Shown: positions 1 through 7,638 of the stretch, piece after piece
Layout: each line of letters opens with the position of its first letter
Numbering within the stretch: position 1 is the stretch's first letter
From: an uncultured Sphingomonas sp.
GTDB taxonomy: Bacteria; Pseudomonadota; Alphaproteobacteria; Sphingomonadales; Sphingomonadaceae
DNA length: 32,980 nucleotides
Direction: 5' to 3'
Assembly: GCF_946477935.1 (NCBI RefSeq)
Contig: NZ_CAMLAC010000018.1
Coordinates: 1-32,980 of the forward strand
Position numbers and translations under genes: made by a program
The notes under the pieces: generated by a model
Database searches by the model: none
Told to the model about the DNA's origin: nothing
What the model saw: the letters and a program-made list of their open reading frames with translations, nothing else

Positions 1-32
1 TGTCAGACCGGCAATCCACTTATCCCCGCTGT

Positions 33-572
33 TCAAATTCCCCGAGCCACCTCTGTCATGACCACGTCGACGAAACGGAGCAGGACGCTTCGGATCGCCG
101 GACGGTCGGCTATAATCTCGTTCAACGCCGCAGCCGACAGCCTCATCGCCGTGCCGTGTTCGGCCCTCATCACCACGTCGTGCGACCAGCGCTCGTTGCC
201 GAGCAGCAACTGCCAACCGATGAACCCCTCACTTCCGACCAGCGCGACCGCATAGCGGCGGTCACCTTCGAGCGAGTCGAGTATCGCAGCGATCCCGGTC
301 AACGGGAAGCAGATGCTGTCTGCCGCGTCGCCGGCGCGCGCGATCATGTCGCCATTGCGAAACGGCACCAGTTCCAGATGCGGCGCAAGGGCGGCGCGGT
401 CAGCGTCATTCAAGAGACGCAGCAGCGCATTCGCCTCACAGGGCAGCGCGTTAGACCCGCGCGTCCCATCCACCATCGAGGCCATATCATCCATGCCGTC
501 GCCCATACTGCTCGACCTCGCTGCCCAAACGCGTGGGTCTACTTTCGTACCGAAACGCTGAAGGTCGCCCAA
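33..572 (-). CDS. Crp/Fnr-type cyclic-nucleotide-binding-domain protein lacking the DNA-binding domain
   Basis: The 179-residue product has a Crp/Fnr sensor domain. After a probably over-extended N-terminus it reads as NALLRLLNDADRAALAPHLE, then the beta-roll (RNGDMIARAGDAADSICFP, GSEGFIGWQLLLGN), then the start of the long dimerisation helix near residue 165. It stops at TGA 33-35 just where family members (about 230-250 residues) continue into a winged-helix HTH. A second in-frame TGA follows at 2-4, and the other two frames in bases 1-32 show no HTH-like sequence. The true start may be an internal ATG (about position 506) rather than 572, since the first 22 residues do not look like the family. 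It is divergent from the esterase gene at 606 and could once have regulated it. It is either a CNBD-only protein or a truncated, probably non-functional regulator; I favour truncation. Confidence 0.7.
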   Translation of the reverse strand: MGDLQRFGTKVDPRVWAARSSSMGDGMDDMASMVDGTRGSNALPCEANALLRLLNDADRAALAPHLELVPFRNGDMIARAGDAADSICFPLTGIAAILDSLEGDRRYAVALVGSEGFIGWQLLLGNERWSHDVVMRAEHGTAMRLSAAALNEIIADRPAIRSVLLRFVDVVMTEVARGI

Positions 573-605
573 TGGTTGGGGAACGGATAGTTACAGGAGG
601 GATAT

Positions 606-1715
606 TTGCGCCGAACCATTTCCATGCTGATCGCCGCGTCGACCGCGATCGCAGGTGTTCCAGCTCTGGCGCAGTCGACACGCTCGGTTACCGCCCCTCC
701 TCCGCCACCGCCGCCCGCGACATCCGTGCAGCCCCCGAAGGCCGCACCCGACATGCAGTCGGTCCTGGACGCGCTTGCGTCGCTCGGCGGCAAGCCCATC
801 GAGACGCTCACGCCTGCGGAAGCTCGTATGCAGCCCTCGGCCGCAGACGGCGCCAAGGCGGCAATGCAGAAGAAGGGAATGTCGACCGCGCCCGATCCGT
901 CGGTGATGATGCAGGACCTGCCGTACGGCAGCGACCCCGCGCAATTCGCGCGCATCTACAAGCCGGCCGGGGCACCCGCCGGTGGCAAGCCGATGCCGGT
1001 CATCGTCTACTACCACGGCGGCGGCTGGGTCATCGCCGACGTCGACACCTACGATGCTGCGCCGCGGGCCATGGCGAAGGCGCTCAATGCGATCGTCGTA
1101 TCGGTCGAATACCGCCATGCGCCCGAATTTAAGTTTCCGGCGCAGCATGACGATGCTGCTGCGGCCTATCGCTGGACGCTGCAGAATGCGGCAAGCTGGG
1201 GCGGCGACCCCGCACGGATCGCGACGGTCGGTGAGAGCGCTGGCGGCAACCTTGCGGTCGCGACCGCAATCTACGCGCGCGACAACGGCCTGACGGTGCC
1301 GCGGCACATCGTGTCGGTCTATCCGATCGCGAACAGCAGCATGACGCTGCCCTCGCGGCGGGACTCGGCAAATGCCAAGCCGCTGAACACTGCCATGCTG
1401 CCGTGGTTCGGCTACTATTATCAGACGAGTAAAGCCGATGCGCAGGATCCCCGCCTCAACCTAGTTGCGGCGAACCTTCGCGGGCTTCCGCCGACGACAA
1501 TCATCAACGCGCAGATCGATCCGCTGCGTTCGGATGGTGAGACGTTGGCGGCCGCGATGCGGGCGGCCGGTGACAAGGTCGAGCAGAAGACCTTCCCGGG
1601 CGTGTCCCATGAATTCTTCGGCATGGCCAAGGTCGTGAACGGCGCCAAGCAGGCCAACGATCTCGCAGTCGCACGGCTGAAGACGGCGTTCGAAGCGCCT
1701 GCAGCCCGCCCCTGA
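606..1715 (+). CDS. Exported alpha/beta hydrolase of the HSL/acetyl-esterase family
   Basis: This 369-residue protein starts with a cleavable signal peptide (about residues 1-23, ending ALAQ) and is probably periplasmic. The hormone-sensitive-lipase signature is complete: oxyanion motif HGGGW at 137-141, nucleophile Ser211 in GESAGG, Asp305 in DPLRSDG and His335 in SHEFF. A Pro-rich linker follows the signal peptide. The start is TTG at 606 because AGGAGG lies at 595-600 with good spacing; the next ATG (624) would shorten the signal peptide. Family members hydrolyse short acyl esters, but the substrate cannot be read here. A strong hairpin and then a catalase gene follow directly. Confidence 0.9.
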   Translation: MRRTISMLIAASTAIAGVPALAQSTRSVTAPPPPPPPATSVQPPKAAPDMQSVLDALASLGGKPIETLTPAEARMQPSAADGAKAAMQKKGMSTAPDPSVMMQDLPYGSDPAQFARIYKPAGAPAGGKPMPVIVYYHGGGWVIADVDTYDAAPRAMAKALNAIVVSVEYRHAPEFKFPAQHDDAAAAYRWTLQNAASWGGDPARIATVGESAGGNLAVATAIYARDNGLTVPRHIVSVYPIANSSMTLPSRRDSANAKPLNTAMLPWFGYYYQTSKADAQDPRLNLVAANLRGLPPTTIINAQIDPLRSDGETLAAAMRAAGDKVEQKTFPGVSHEFFGMAKVVNGAKQANDLAVARLKTAFEAPAARP

Positions 1716-1722
1716 GCGTGAC

Positions 1723-1745
1723 GGCGGCGGCGTCGAGCCGCCGCC
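1723..1745 (+). terminator. Strong intergenic hairpin after the esterase gene
   Basis: A perfect 9-bp stem (GGCGGCGGC at 1723-1731 with its complement at 1737-1745) encloses the loop GTCGA. It lies 7 nt after the esterase stop and ends 25 nt before the catalase ATG. Only a short pyrimidine stretch (TCCTT) follows, so termination would be partial. It may equally act as an mRNA 3'-end stabiliser or attenuator between two co-directional genes. Confidence 0.5.
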
Positions 1746-1770
1746 TCCTTGCCGGAAAGGACTAACGACC

Positions 1771-2853
1771 ATGACCCAGACCCCCGTCCTTTATTCTCCC
1801 GACGTTGAGGATGTGAAACCCGACGAAGCCGCGACGATCACGAAGATCAACGAGACGTTCGACAAGATCCTCGAGACGGCGGCGGAGGATTACGGTCACG
1901 CGGTCCGTTCGGTCCATGCCAAGGCGCACGGCTTCCTCAAGGGGGTGCTGACCGTCAATGATGGACTTCCCCCCGAGCTGGCCCAAGGCCTTTTTGCCAC
2001 CCCGGGCGAGCACAAGGTCGTCATGCGCTTCTCGACCAACGCGGGCGACATCCTGCCCGACACCATCAGCCTGCCGCGCGGTCTGGCGCTGAAGGTCATG
2101 GACGTCGAAGGCGAACGCCTGCCCGGTGCAGACGGACGGACGCAGGACTTCGTCATGGTCAACGGCCCGGTCTTCCAGAACAAGACCGCCGACCAGTTCC
2201 TGGGCAACCTGAAGCTCCTGGCCGGCACCACCGACAAGCTCGAGGGTACCAAGGAGGCGATGTCGAAGGTGCTGCGCGGCGTGAACACCGTGCTGAGCGC
2301 GGTCGGTATCGAGAGCCCGAAGGTGCAGACGCTTGGCGGCGCACCCAATTCCGATCCTCTCGGCGAGACCTACTTCAGCGTCACGCCCTTCCGCTATGGT
2401 GACTATATCGCCAAGTTCGCGGTGTTCCCGGTGTCCAAGGACCTCACCGATCAGACCGGCACAACGATCGATGCCAGCATCCGCCCCGATGCGCTGCGCG
2501 ACGTCATCCGGACAGAGGCCCAGGTGCTTGAGATGAAATGGGAGGTGCGGGTCCAACTTTGCCGCGACCTCAAGAAGCAACCGATCGAAGATCCTACCGT
2601 CGAGTGGAAACAGGACGATGCGCCCTTTCAGACCGTAGCGACCATCCGAGCGGCCAAGCAGGACAGCCTGAGCGAGGACAAGGTCCAGCAGATCAACGAG
2701 GAGATGCGCTTTTCGATCTGGACGGGGCTTGCCGCACACCGGCCGCTCGGGAACATCAACCGGGCACGCAACGAAACCTACCGCCATTCCGCCGATTTCC
2801 GGGCTCGCGTGAACGGCTGCCCCTACCACGAGCCTGCTGGCGGTCGTGCCTGA
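1771..2853 (+). CDS. Catalase-family heme protein (y4iL-like), copy 1
   Basis: This 360-residue protein belongs to the small catalase-like family related to y4iL/SrpA, much shorter than classical catalases (about 480 or more residues). Visible landmarks are the distal-His region VRSVHAKAHG (His49), RFSTNAGD, PRGLALKVMDVEG, and the distal-Asn region QDFVMVNGPVF. The C-terminal proximal helix reads HRPLGNINRARNETY. No signal peptide is seen, so it should be cytoplasmic. The ATG has GGAAAGGA just upstream (about 1754-1761). A clear paralog lies at 5065. Family members are thought to bind heme and may have peroxidase rather than true catalase activity; peroxide, lipid-hydroperoxide or other substrates cannot be told apart here. 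Confidence 0.85.
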   Translation: MTQTPVLYSPDVEDVKPDEAATITKINETFDKILETAAEDYGHAVRSVHAKAHGFLKGVLTVNDGLPPELAQGLFATPGEHKVVMRFSTNAGDILPDTISLPRGLALKVMDVEGERLPGADGRTQDFVMVNGPVFQNKTADQFLGNLKLLAGTTDKLEGTKEAMSKVLRGVNTVLSAVGIESPKVQTLGGAPNSDPLGETYFSVTPFRYGDYIAKFAVFPVSKDLTDQTGTTIDASIRPDALRDVIRTEAQVLEMKWEVRVQLCRDLKKQPIEDPTVEWKQDDAPFQTVATIRAAKQDSLSEDKVQQINEEMRFSIWTGLAAHRPLGNINRARNETYRHSADFRARVNGCPYHEPAGGRA

Positions 2854-3022
2854 CGGGCGAAGTGGCGTGCAATCTTAAGACGCTGACCGTTGGCAGGTCG
2901 GGGCGGAGATTAACGGGGCGCTGGCCGTTCTGATCGTGGTCCTGTCGGTGCATCCAAAGCATTGATGAAGCCGCAGGGTCCACCACGCCACGCAAAAGGT
3001 TGTACCGCCAGGAGGCTGACGA

Positions 3023-5053
3023 ATGCCAATGATTACCGCTGGCGACCTGAACATGGAGGTGTCGCTTTACGGCGCGAACGAGGGGCAGCCGTTGCTCCTC
3101 ATCCACGGCTGGCCGGATGACGCGTCGACATGGGATCAGGTGGCACCCATGCTGGCCGTGGAAGGATTCCGCGTCATCGTCCCGACGTTGCGTAGGTTCG
3201 GCGCCACCCGTTTCCTTGACGACGATGCCCTGCGGACCGGCAACAGTGCGATGCTTGCGACCGACATAATCGCGCTCATGGATGCGCTCGGCATCGACCA
3301 CTTCATGGTCGCCGGACACGACTGGGGATCGAACACCGCCGAGGCCCTGGCCGTCGGATGGCCCGCTCGGGTGGAGCGGATGGCCATGCTGTCGACCCCG
3401 CCCAGGCTCGGCGGCATGCCGACACCGCCATTCGATCAGACCCAGCGGCAATGGTATCACTGGTTCATGGCCACCGCGCGCGGGGCGGAGGCGGTACGTG
3501 CAGACCGGCGCGGGTTCACCCATTTGCATTGGATCAACTGGTCGCCACCGGGATGGTTCGACGAGGCCACTTTCGATCGTGTCGCCAGGTCGTTCGACAA
3601 TCCCGACTGGGTCGACGTGACGCTCCACAGCTATCGCGCGCGCTGGGGCGAAGCAGAGCCTGATCCCCGAAGCGCCTGGCTGGAGGAGAAGGTCAAGGCG
3701 ACCAAAACCTTGTCGTTACCGACGCTCTACATCCACGGCGATGCCGACGGCGTGAATCCGCCCTCGACCGCGCAGGACGTGCGAGCAAAATTCGCTGGGC
3801 CGTTCGCGCGCATTACCATGACCGGGGTCGGCCATTTTCCGCAGCGGGAGAACTCGCAAGCGGTGGTGCGCCACCTCCTTAGCCTCTTCGCCGGCAACCC
3901 CGCCGCGCTCACCGACACGATCGACAGGAGCCTGACCATGAAAAAAGCAGCACCTTATGCCGCCGGGATTGCCGCCATCGGCCTAGTTGCCGCTGCCGCA
4001 GCCGGCGTCGCCCATGCCCAGGGACGCAGCGCGCAGCTGACGCAGGTGGCACAATTCGATCATCAGGCGACCGGCGTTGCGGTGACCGAGGATGGCCGTC
4101 GCTTCGTCAACTTCCCCCGCTGGACCGACGACGCCCCCATCTCGGTCGCCGAGGTAATGAAGGACGGATCCTTGCGTCCCTATCCCGACGCCAAGTGGAA
4201 CAGCTGGCGCAACGCTCGCGCTAACGAACTCCCGGTCGGTGACTATTTCGTCTGCGTGCAGTCGATCGTGCCCGATGGCCATGGCAATCTCTGGGTGCTG
4301 GATCCCGGTGCGCCGGGCAACGAGAAGATCCTCGAAGGCGCCCCGAAACTCGTTCGAATCGATCTTGCATCGAACACGGTGACGAAGACGATCCTGGTCC
4401 CCGGCGACGTAGCGCTGCAGGGCACCTACCTTAACGACATCCGCTTCTCGCCCGATGGCAAGACCGGCTACATCACCGACAGCGGCACGCGCGGCGCGAT
4501 CATCGTCGTCGACCTGGAAAGCGGCAAGAGCCACCGCGCGCTCGACGGGCACCCCTCGACGCAGATCGACAAGACGGTGAAGGTCACGCTCGACGGCAAG
4601 CCGCTGGTCCGTCCCGATGGCCGCCAGCCAGCCTTCGCCGCCGATGGCATCGCGATCTCCAAAGACGGCAAGACGCTGTACTACCAGGCGCTGACCGGAA
4701 AGACGTTGTATTCAATCGACACCGCCAGGCTGCGGTCGGACGTCAGCGAGGTCGACAGGGCGGCAGCGGTGAAGACGGTCGCGCAGACCCACGTCGCTGA
4801 CGGCCTGTGGATGAGCAAGGCAGGCGTCCTCTACCTGACCTCGCCGACCGATTATGCGATCAAGCGGCTGAACGGCGCGACCGTCGAGACGGTGCTGACC
4901 GACCGCCGCCTGCGTTGGCCCGACACCTTCTCCGAAGGGCGTGACGGGACGATGTACGTCACCGCCAGCCATATCCAGGACACCAACTGGTTCACGCCCG
5001 GCGCACCGCCGTCGATCAAGACGCAGCTGTTCTCCTTCGCTCCCGCCAAGTGA
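3023..5053 (+). CDS. In-frame fusion: epoxide-hydrolase-like alpha/beta hydrolase plus exported MRJP/SMP-30-like beta-propeller
   Basis: One 676-residue frame carries two proteins. Residues 1-about 300 are a complete alpha/beta hydrolase of epoxide hydrolase/haloalkane dehalogenase type: HGWP at 28-31, nucleophile Asp100 in GHDWGS, acid Asp in HGDADG (240-242) and His271 in GVGHFP. Residue 306 is a Met beginning a classical signal peptide (KK, hydrophobic core, AHAQG). It is followed by a major-royal-jelly/gluconolactonase-like propeller with repeats such as FSPDGKTGYITDSGTRGAIIV and PDTFSEGRDG. The internal ATG at 3938-3940 has its own SD (AGGAG, 3926-3930). A TGA in the neighbouring frame at 3933-3935, two bases before that ATG, is where a separate hydrolase gene would naturally stop. 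The first start (ATG 3023) has AGGAGG at 3010-3015. I think these are really two translationally coupled genes, the first having lost its stop by an indel or sequencing error. The propeller protein can still be made and exported from 3938. Confidence 0.8.
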   Translation: MPMITAGDLNMEVSLYGANEGQPLLLIHGWPDDASTWDQVAPMLAVEGFRVIVPTLRRFGATRFLDDDALRTGNSAMLATDIIALMDALGIDHFMVAGHDWGSNTAEALAVGWPARVERMAMLSTPPRLGGMPTPPFDQTQRQWYHWFMATARGAEAVRADRRGFTHLHWINWSPPGWFDEATFDRVARSFDNPDWVDVTLHSYRARWGEAEPDPRSAWLEEKVKATKTLSLPTLYIHGDADGVNPPSTAQDVRAKFAGPFARITMTGVGHFPQRENSQAVVRHLLSLFAGNPAALTDTIDRSLTMKKAAPYAAGIAAIGLVAAAAAGVAHAQGRSAQLTQVAQFDHQATGVAVTEDGRRFVNFPRWTDDAPISVAEVMKDGSLRPYPDAKWNSWRNARANELPVGDYFVCVQSIVPDGHGNLWVLDPGAPGNEKILEGAPKLVRIDLASNTVTKTILVPGDVALQGTYLNDIRFSPDGKTGYITDSGTRGAIIVVDLESGKSHRALDGHPSTQIDKTVKVTLDGKPLVRPDGRQPAFAADGIAISKDGKTLYYQALTGKTLYSIDTARLRSDVSEVDRAAAVKTVAQTHVADGLWMSKAGVLYLTSPTDYAIKRLNGATVETVLTDRRLRWPDTFSEGRDGTMYVTASHIQDTNWFTPGAPPSIKTQLFSFAPAK

Positions 5054-5064
5054 TCGGACATCCC

Positions 5065-6150
5065 ATGACCTATCTGCACTATTCGCCCGACATCGAAACA
5101 CCGGAGTCCGACGAACAGGAGAGCATCGACGGCATCATCCAGGGCATGACCCAGGAGAGCCAGACCGTCGAGAAGCGCGACGGGCACGCGGTACGGGCGA
5201 GCCATGCCAAGAGCACGGCCTGCGTGATCGGCAAGCTCATCGTCGCGCCTGAATTGCCGCCCGAGCTCGCACAGGGCCTCTTCGCGGAGCCAGGCACGTT
5301 CGATGTCGCCGTCCGTTTTGCGCAAGGACCCGGTGAGAAGCTCGGCGACCGCGTCTCGACCCATCGCGGCATGTCGATCAAGGTGTTCGGCGTCGAGGGC
5401 ACGAAGCTGCCCGGCCATGACGCGCCAACGCAGGACTTCGTCCTCGCCAGCGGCACGACCTTCCCGGCGGGGACCGTGGCGGGCTTCCTCTCGCAAGCCA
5501 AGAAGATTGGGCTGACGGTGCCCATGCCCGAGGGGGTGAAGAGTGCGGCCGCCTCTGTCGCCCGCAACATCAACAAGGTGCTGAACGCCGTCGGTGCGGG
5601 TCCAAGCCCGACGCTGGACTTTTATGGCCACCCCTTCAGCCACCCGCTGGTCGAGGAATATTTCAGCCAGTGCCCGGTGCGCTTCGGGGATCATGTGGCC
5701 AAGATCGGGGCCTTTCCGGTTTCAGCCGAGCAACAGGCGCTCGCCGATTGGCAGCTCGACCCGCATCAGGATGAGGATGGATTCCGCCATGCCGCGGTGG
5801 ATTACTTCGAGGGCAAGGATGCGGTGTTCGAGCTTCGGGCGCAGCTGTGGACCGATGCCGGGACGCAGCCGATCGAGGACACCTCCGTCGATTGGCCGAC
5901 AAGCGAAAGCCCATATCGCACCGTCGCCACGATCCGACTGCCGCGGCAACCGGCCTATAGTCCCGACCGCGTCCGCTATTTCGACGAGGTGATGACGTTC
6001 CGCCCGGCACATAGCCTTGAGGTCCATCGCCCGCTGGGCGGCGTGATGCGTGCGCGCATGCAGGTCTATCAGGCGCTCAGCGACTTCCGCCATCGTGAAA
6101 ACGGCATCGCGGCCGCCAACACCCATAACATTCAGGACATTCCGGCGTGA
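5065..6150 (+). CDS. Catalase-family heme protein (y4iL-like), copy 2
   Basis: A paralog of the protein at 1771 with the same landmarks: YSPDIETPESDE at the start, VRASHAKSTA at the distal-His region, LPPELAQGLFAEPGTFDVAVRF, HRGMSIKVFGVEG, TQDFVLASG and the C-terminal HRPLGGVMRARMQVY. In the position of copy 1's Asn (QDFVMVN) this copy has Ser (QDFVLAS), so distal heme-pocket chemistry may differ. I start it at ATG 5065, which aligns with copy 1; an upstream GTG at 5050 overlaps the preceding stop. It follows the propeller protein by 11 nt and is very likely in the same transcript. No signal peptide is seen. The length (361 residues) matches the family. Confidence 0.83.
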   Translation: MTYLHYSPDIETPESDEQESIDGIIQGMTQESQTVEKRDGHAVRASHAKSTACVIGKLIVAPELPPELAQGLFAEPGTFDVAVRFAQGPGEKLGDRVSTHRGMSIKVFGVEGTKLPGHDAPTQDFVLASGTTFPAGTVAGFLSQAKKIGLTVPMPEGVKSAAASVARNINKVLNAVGAGPSPTLDFYGHPFSHPLVEEYFSQCPVRFGDHVAKIGAFPVSAEQQALADWQLDPHQDEDGFRHAAVDYFEGKDAVFELRAQLWTDAGTQPIEDTSVDWPTSESPYRTVATIRLPRQPAYSPDRVRYFDEVMTFRPAHSLEVHRPLGGVMRARMQVYQALSDFRHRENGIAAANTHNIQDIPA

Positions 6151-6188
6151 GATGGAACGCCAGTGCTGATCAGAGTGAGAGGACAATC

Positions 6189-6233
6189 ATGAAGCTGCAA
6201 GAGACCCACCACGTTCAGGCGGAGAGTGCATGA
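6189..6233 (+). CDS. Possible 14-residue leader ORF upstream of the SDR gene
   Basis: ATG at 6189 is preceded by GAGAGGA and opens 14 codons (MKLQETHHVQAESA). The stop overlaps the first ATG of the SDR gene, as in translational coupling. It could be a short leader peptide or the remnant start of another gene. No homology is claimed. Confidence 0.25.
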   Translation: MKLQETHHVQAESA

Positions 6234-6994
6234 TGGCGCGCTTTTCCAACAAGGTCGTCGTCATTACCGGTGCCGCCTCCGGGATCGGTGAGGGCGCCGC
6301 GCGCCGCTTCGCCGAGGAAGGCGCGACGCTGGTGCTGGGCGACATCGACAAGGCCGCGCTCGACAAGCTGGCGGGCGAATTGCATGTCACAGTTGAAACC
6401 CGCGAAACCGACGTGTCGGACCGCGCGGCATGCGAAGCACTGGTCAAGGCTGCGATCGATTGCTTCGGTCGGATCGACGTGCTGATCAACGACGCCGGGG
6501 TCGATCATCTCGGCAAAGTCGATGAAGGCGACTTCGCCGAATTCACCAAGGTGATTGAGACCGATCTCTACGGCGTCGTTCACATGAGCCGCGCGGCGAT
6601 CCCCCATCTGCGCCAATCGAAAGGCTGCATCGTCAACGTCTCATCGGTGTCCGGCCTGGGCGGCGACTGGAACCATAGCTTCTACTGCGCGGCGAAGGGG
6701 GCGGTGAGCAACTTCACCCGTGCGCTGGCGATGGACGAGGCGAAGCACGGCGTCCGCGTCAACGCGGTCAACCCGTCGCTCACCTACACCGCGCTGACCG
6801 CGGGAATGAAGGAACAGCCCGAGCTCATCGCCAAGTTCGAAGAGCGCATCCCGTTGGGCCGCGGTGCTGAGCCCGCCGACATCTCGGGGGTGATCGCGTT
6901 CCTTGCGAGCGAGGATGCGCATTTCGTGACGGGCGTGAACCTGCCGGTCGATGGCGGCCTTACCGCGTCAAACGGGCAACCGCCGCTGTCTTAA
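6230..6994 (+). CDS. Short-chain dehydrogenase/reductase (classical SDR)
   Basis: This 254-residue classical SDR has the NAD(P)-binding glycine motif TGAASGIG (about residues 13-20), GDID after beta-2 (an acidic residue favouring NAD), NDAGV in place of NNAG, catalytic Ser in NVSSVSG, and Tyr/Lys in FYCAAKGA. The C-terminal FVTGVNLPVDGG loop is typical. Two ATGs are adjacent (6230, 6233); GGAGAG at 6221-6226 supports 6230. It is cytoplasmic and the last gene of the plus-strand run beginning with the catalases, so it probably handles an alcohol or ketone related to the neighbouring hydrolases. The substrate is unknown. Confidence 0.9.
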   Translation: MMARFSNKVVVITGAASGIGEGAARRFAEEGATLVLGDIDKAALDKLAGELHVTVETRETDVSDRAACEALVKAAIDCFGRIDVLINDAGVDHLGKVDEGDFAEFTKVIETDLYGVVHMSRAAIPHLRQSKGCIVNVSSVSGLGGDWNHSFYCAAKGAVSNFTRALAMDEAKHGVRVNAVNPSLTYTALTAGMKEQPELIAKFEERIPLGRGAEPADISGVIAFLASEDAHFVTGVNLPVDGGLTASNGQPPLS

Positions 6995-7638
6995 TGAATG
7001 TAAGGCGGGCCCTTGCGCCCGCTCACTATTCGGGATTGGACCATGCCGCGGGTACCAGGTTCATCACGGGCAAATTGCTCAAGCCGATGGAGTCACGTCG
7101 CAGCAATTTGACCCAGAACCAGCCACTGGACACGCAATGACCGGTTCCTGACTCCCGCCATCCGTTCATCTCGCAACTGGCGCGTCATTCGACCGTGCTG
7201 TGTTGCGAATGAGCGATCGTTGCGGGGATAGCGGTTGCTCCGCTTTCCCGGTGGTTTTCCCGTCTGCGCAGCCGGCCGTTCTCTTTTGGTGCTAAGGCAG
7301 GTTCGCCCCAGTCGCGATCAGTCGACGGCGACCACGCCCTCTATGGAAAGGCAATAGCACCACCGCTTCGACCCCGGTGTAATGCACCCGCCGAACCGTC
7401 GCGCAGGAACTGCACCCTGCATTCTCGCCGACTGCATGCGACGTGGCCATGCGGCTTATTAGAGCACAACGGCTTGACGGTCCTGACGGTGTCCGAACGA
7501 CCGGTCACGCTCGTCCCAAACTCGACCCATGAATCGGCAGCATAAAGGCAAGCGTCAAAGGCGCGCTAATCGGCTCGACTATGCATGCCTAGATAATCTC
7601 CGCTGGCTGCGCTCCGTGGTGAGCCAAGGAGACCCAAG
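6995..7638. other. Gene-poor stretch of about 640 bp before the secretion genes
   Basis: I see no convincing gene on either strand. It contains a GC hairpin (7005-7022) just after the SDR stop, an inverted repeat at 7071-7079/7102-7110, and otherwise short broken frames. The last 40 bp lead into the 5'-truncated transporter gene. The stretch probably holds a rearrangement boundary near its right end. Confidence 0.5.
7005..7022 (+). terminator. Weak terminator candidate after the SDR gene
   Basis: GCGGGC at 7005-7010 pairs with GCCCGC at 7017-7022 around a 6-nt loop, 10 nt after the SDR stop. No T-run follows, so intrinsic termination is uncertain. Confidence 0.3.

Noticed and set aside
7081..7151. 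Possible IS21-like end around GGGTCAAATTGC on the minus strand
   Set aside because: Only a short phrase resembles such ends; no transposase remnant nearby supports it.
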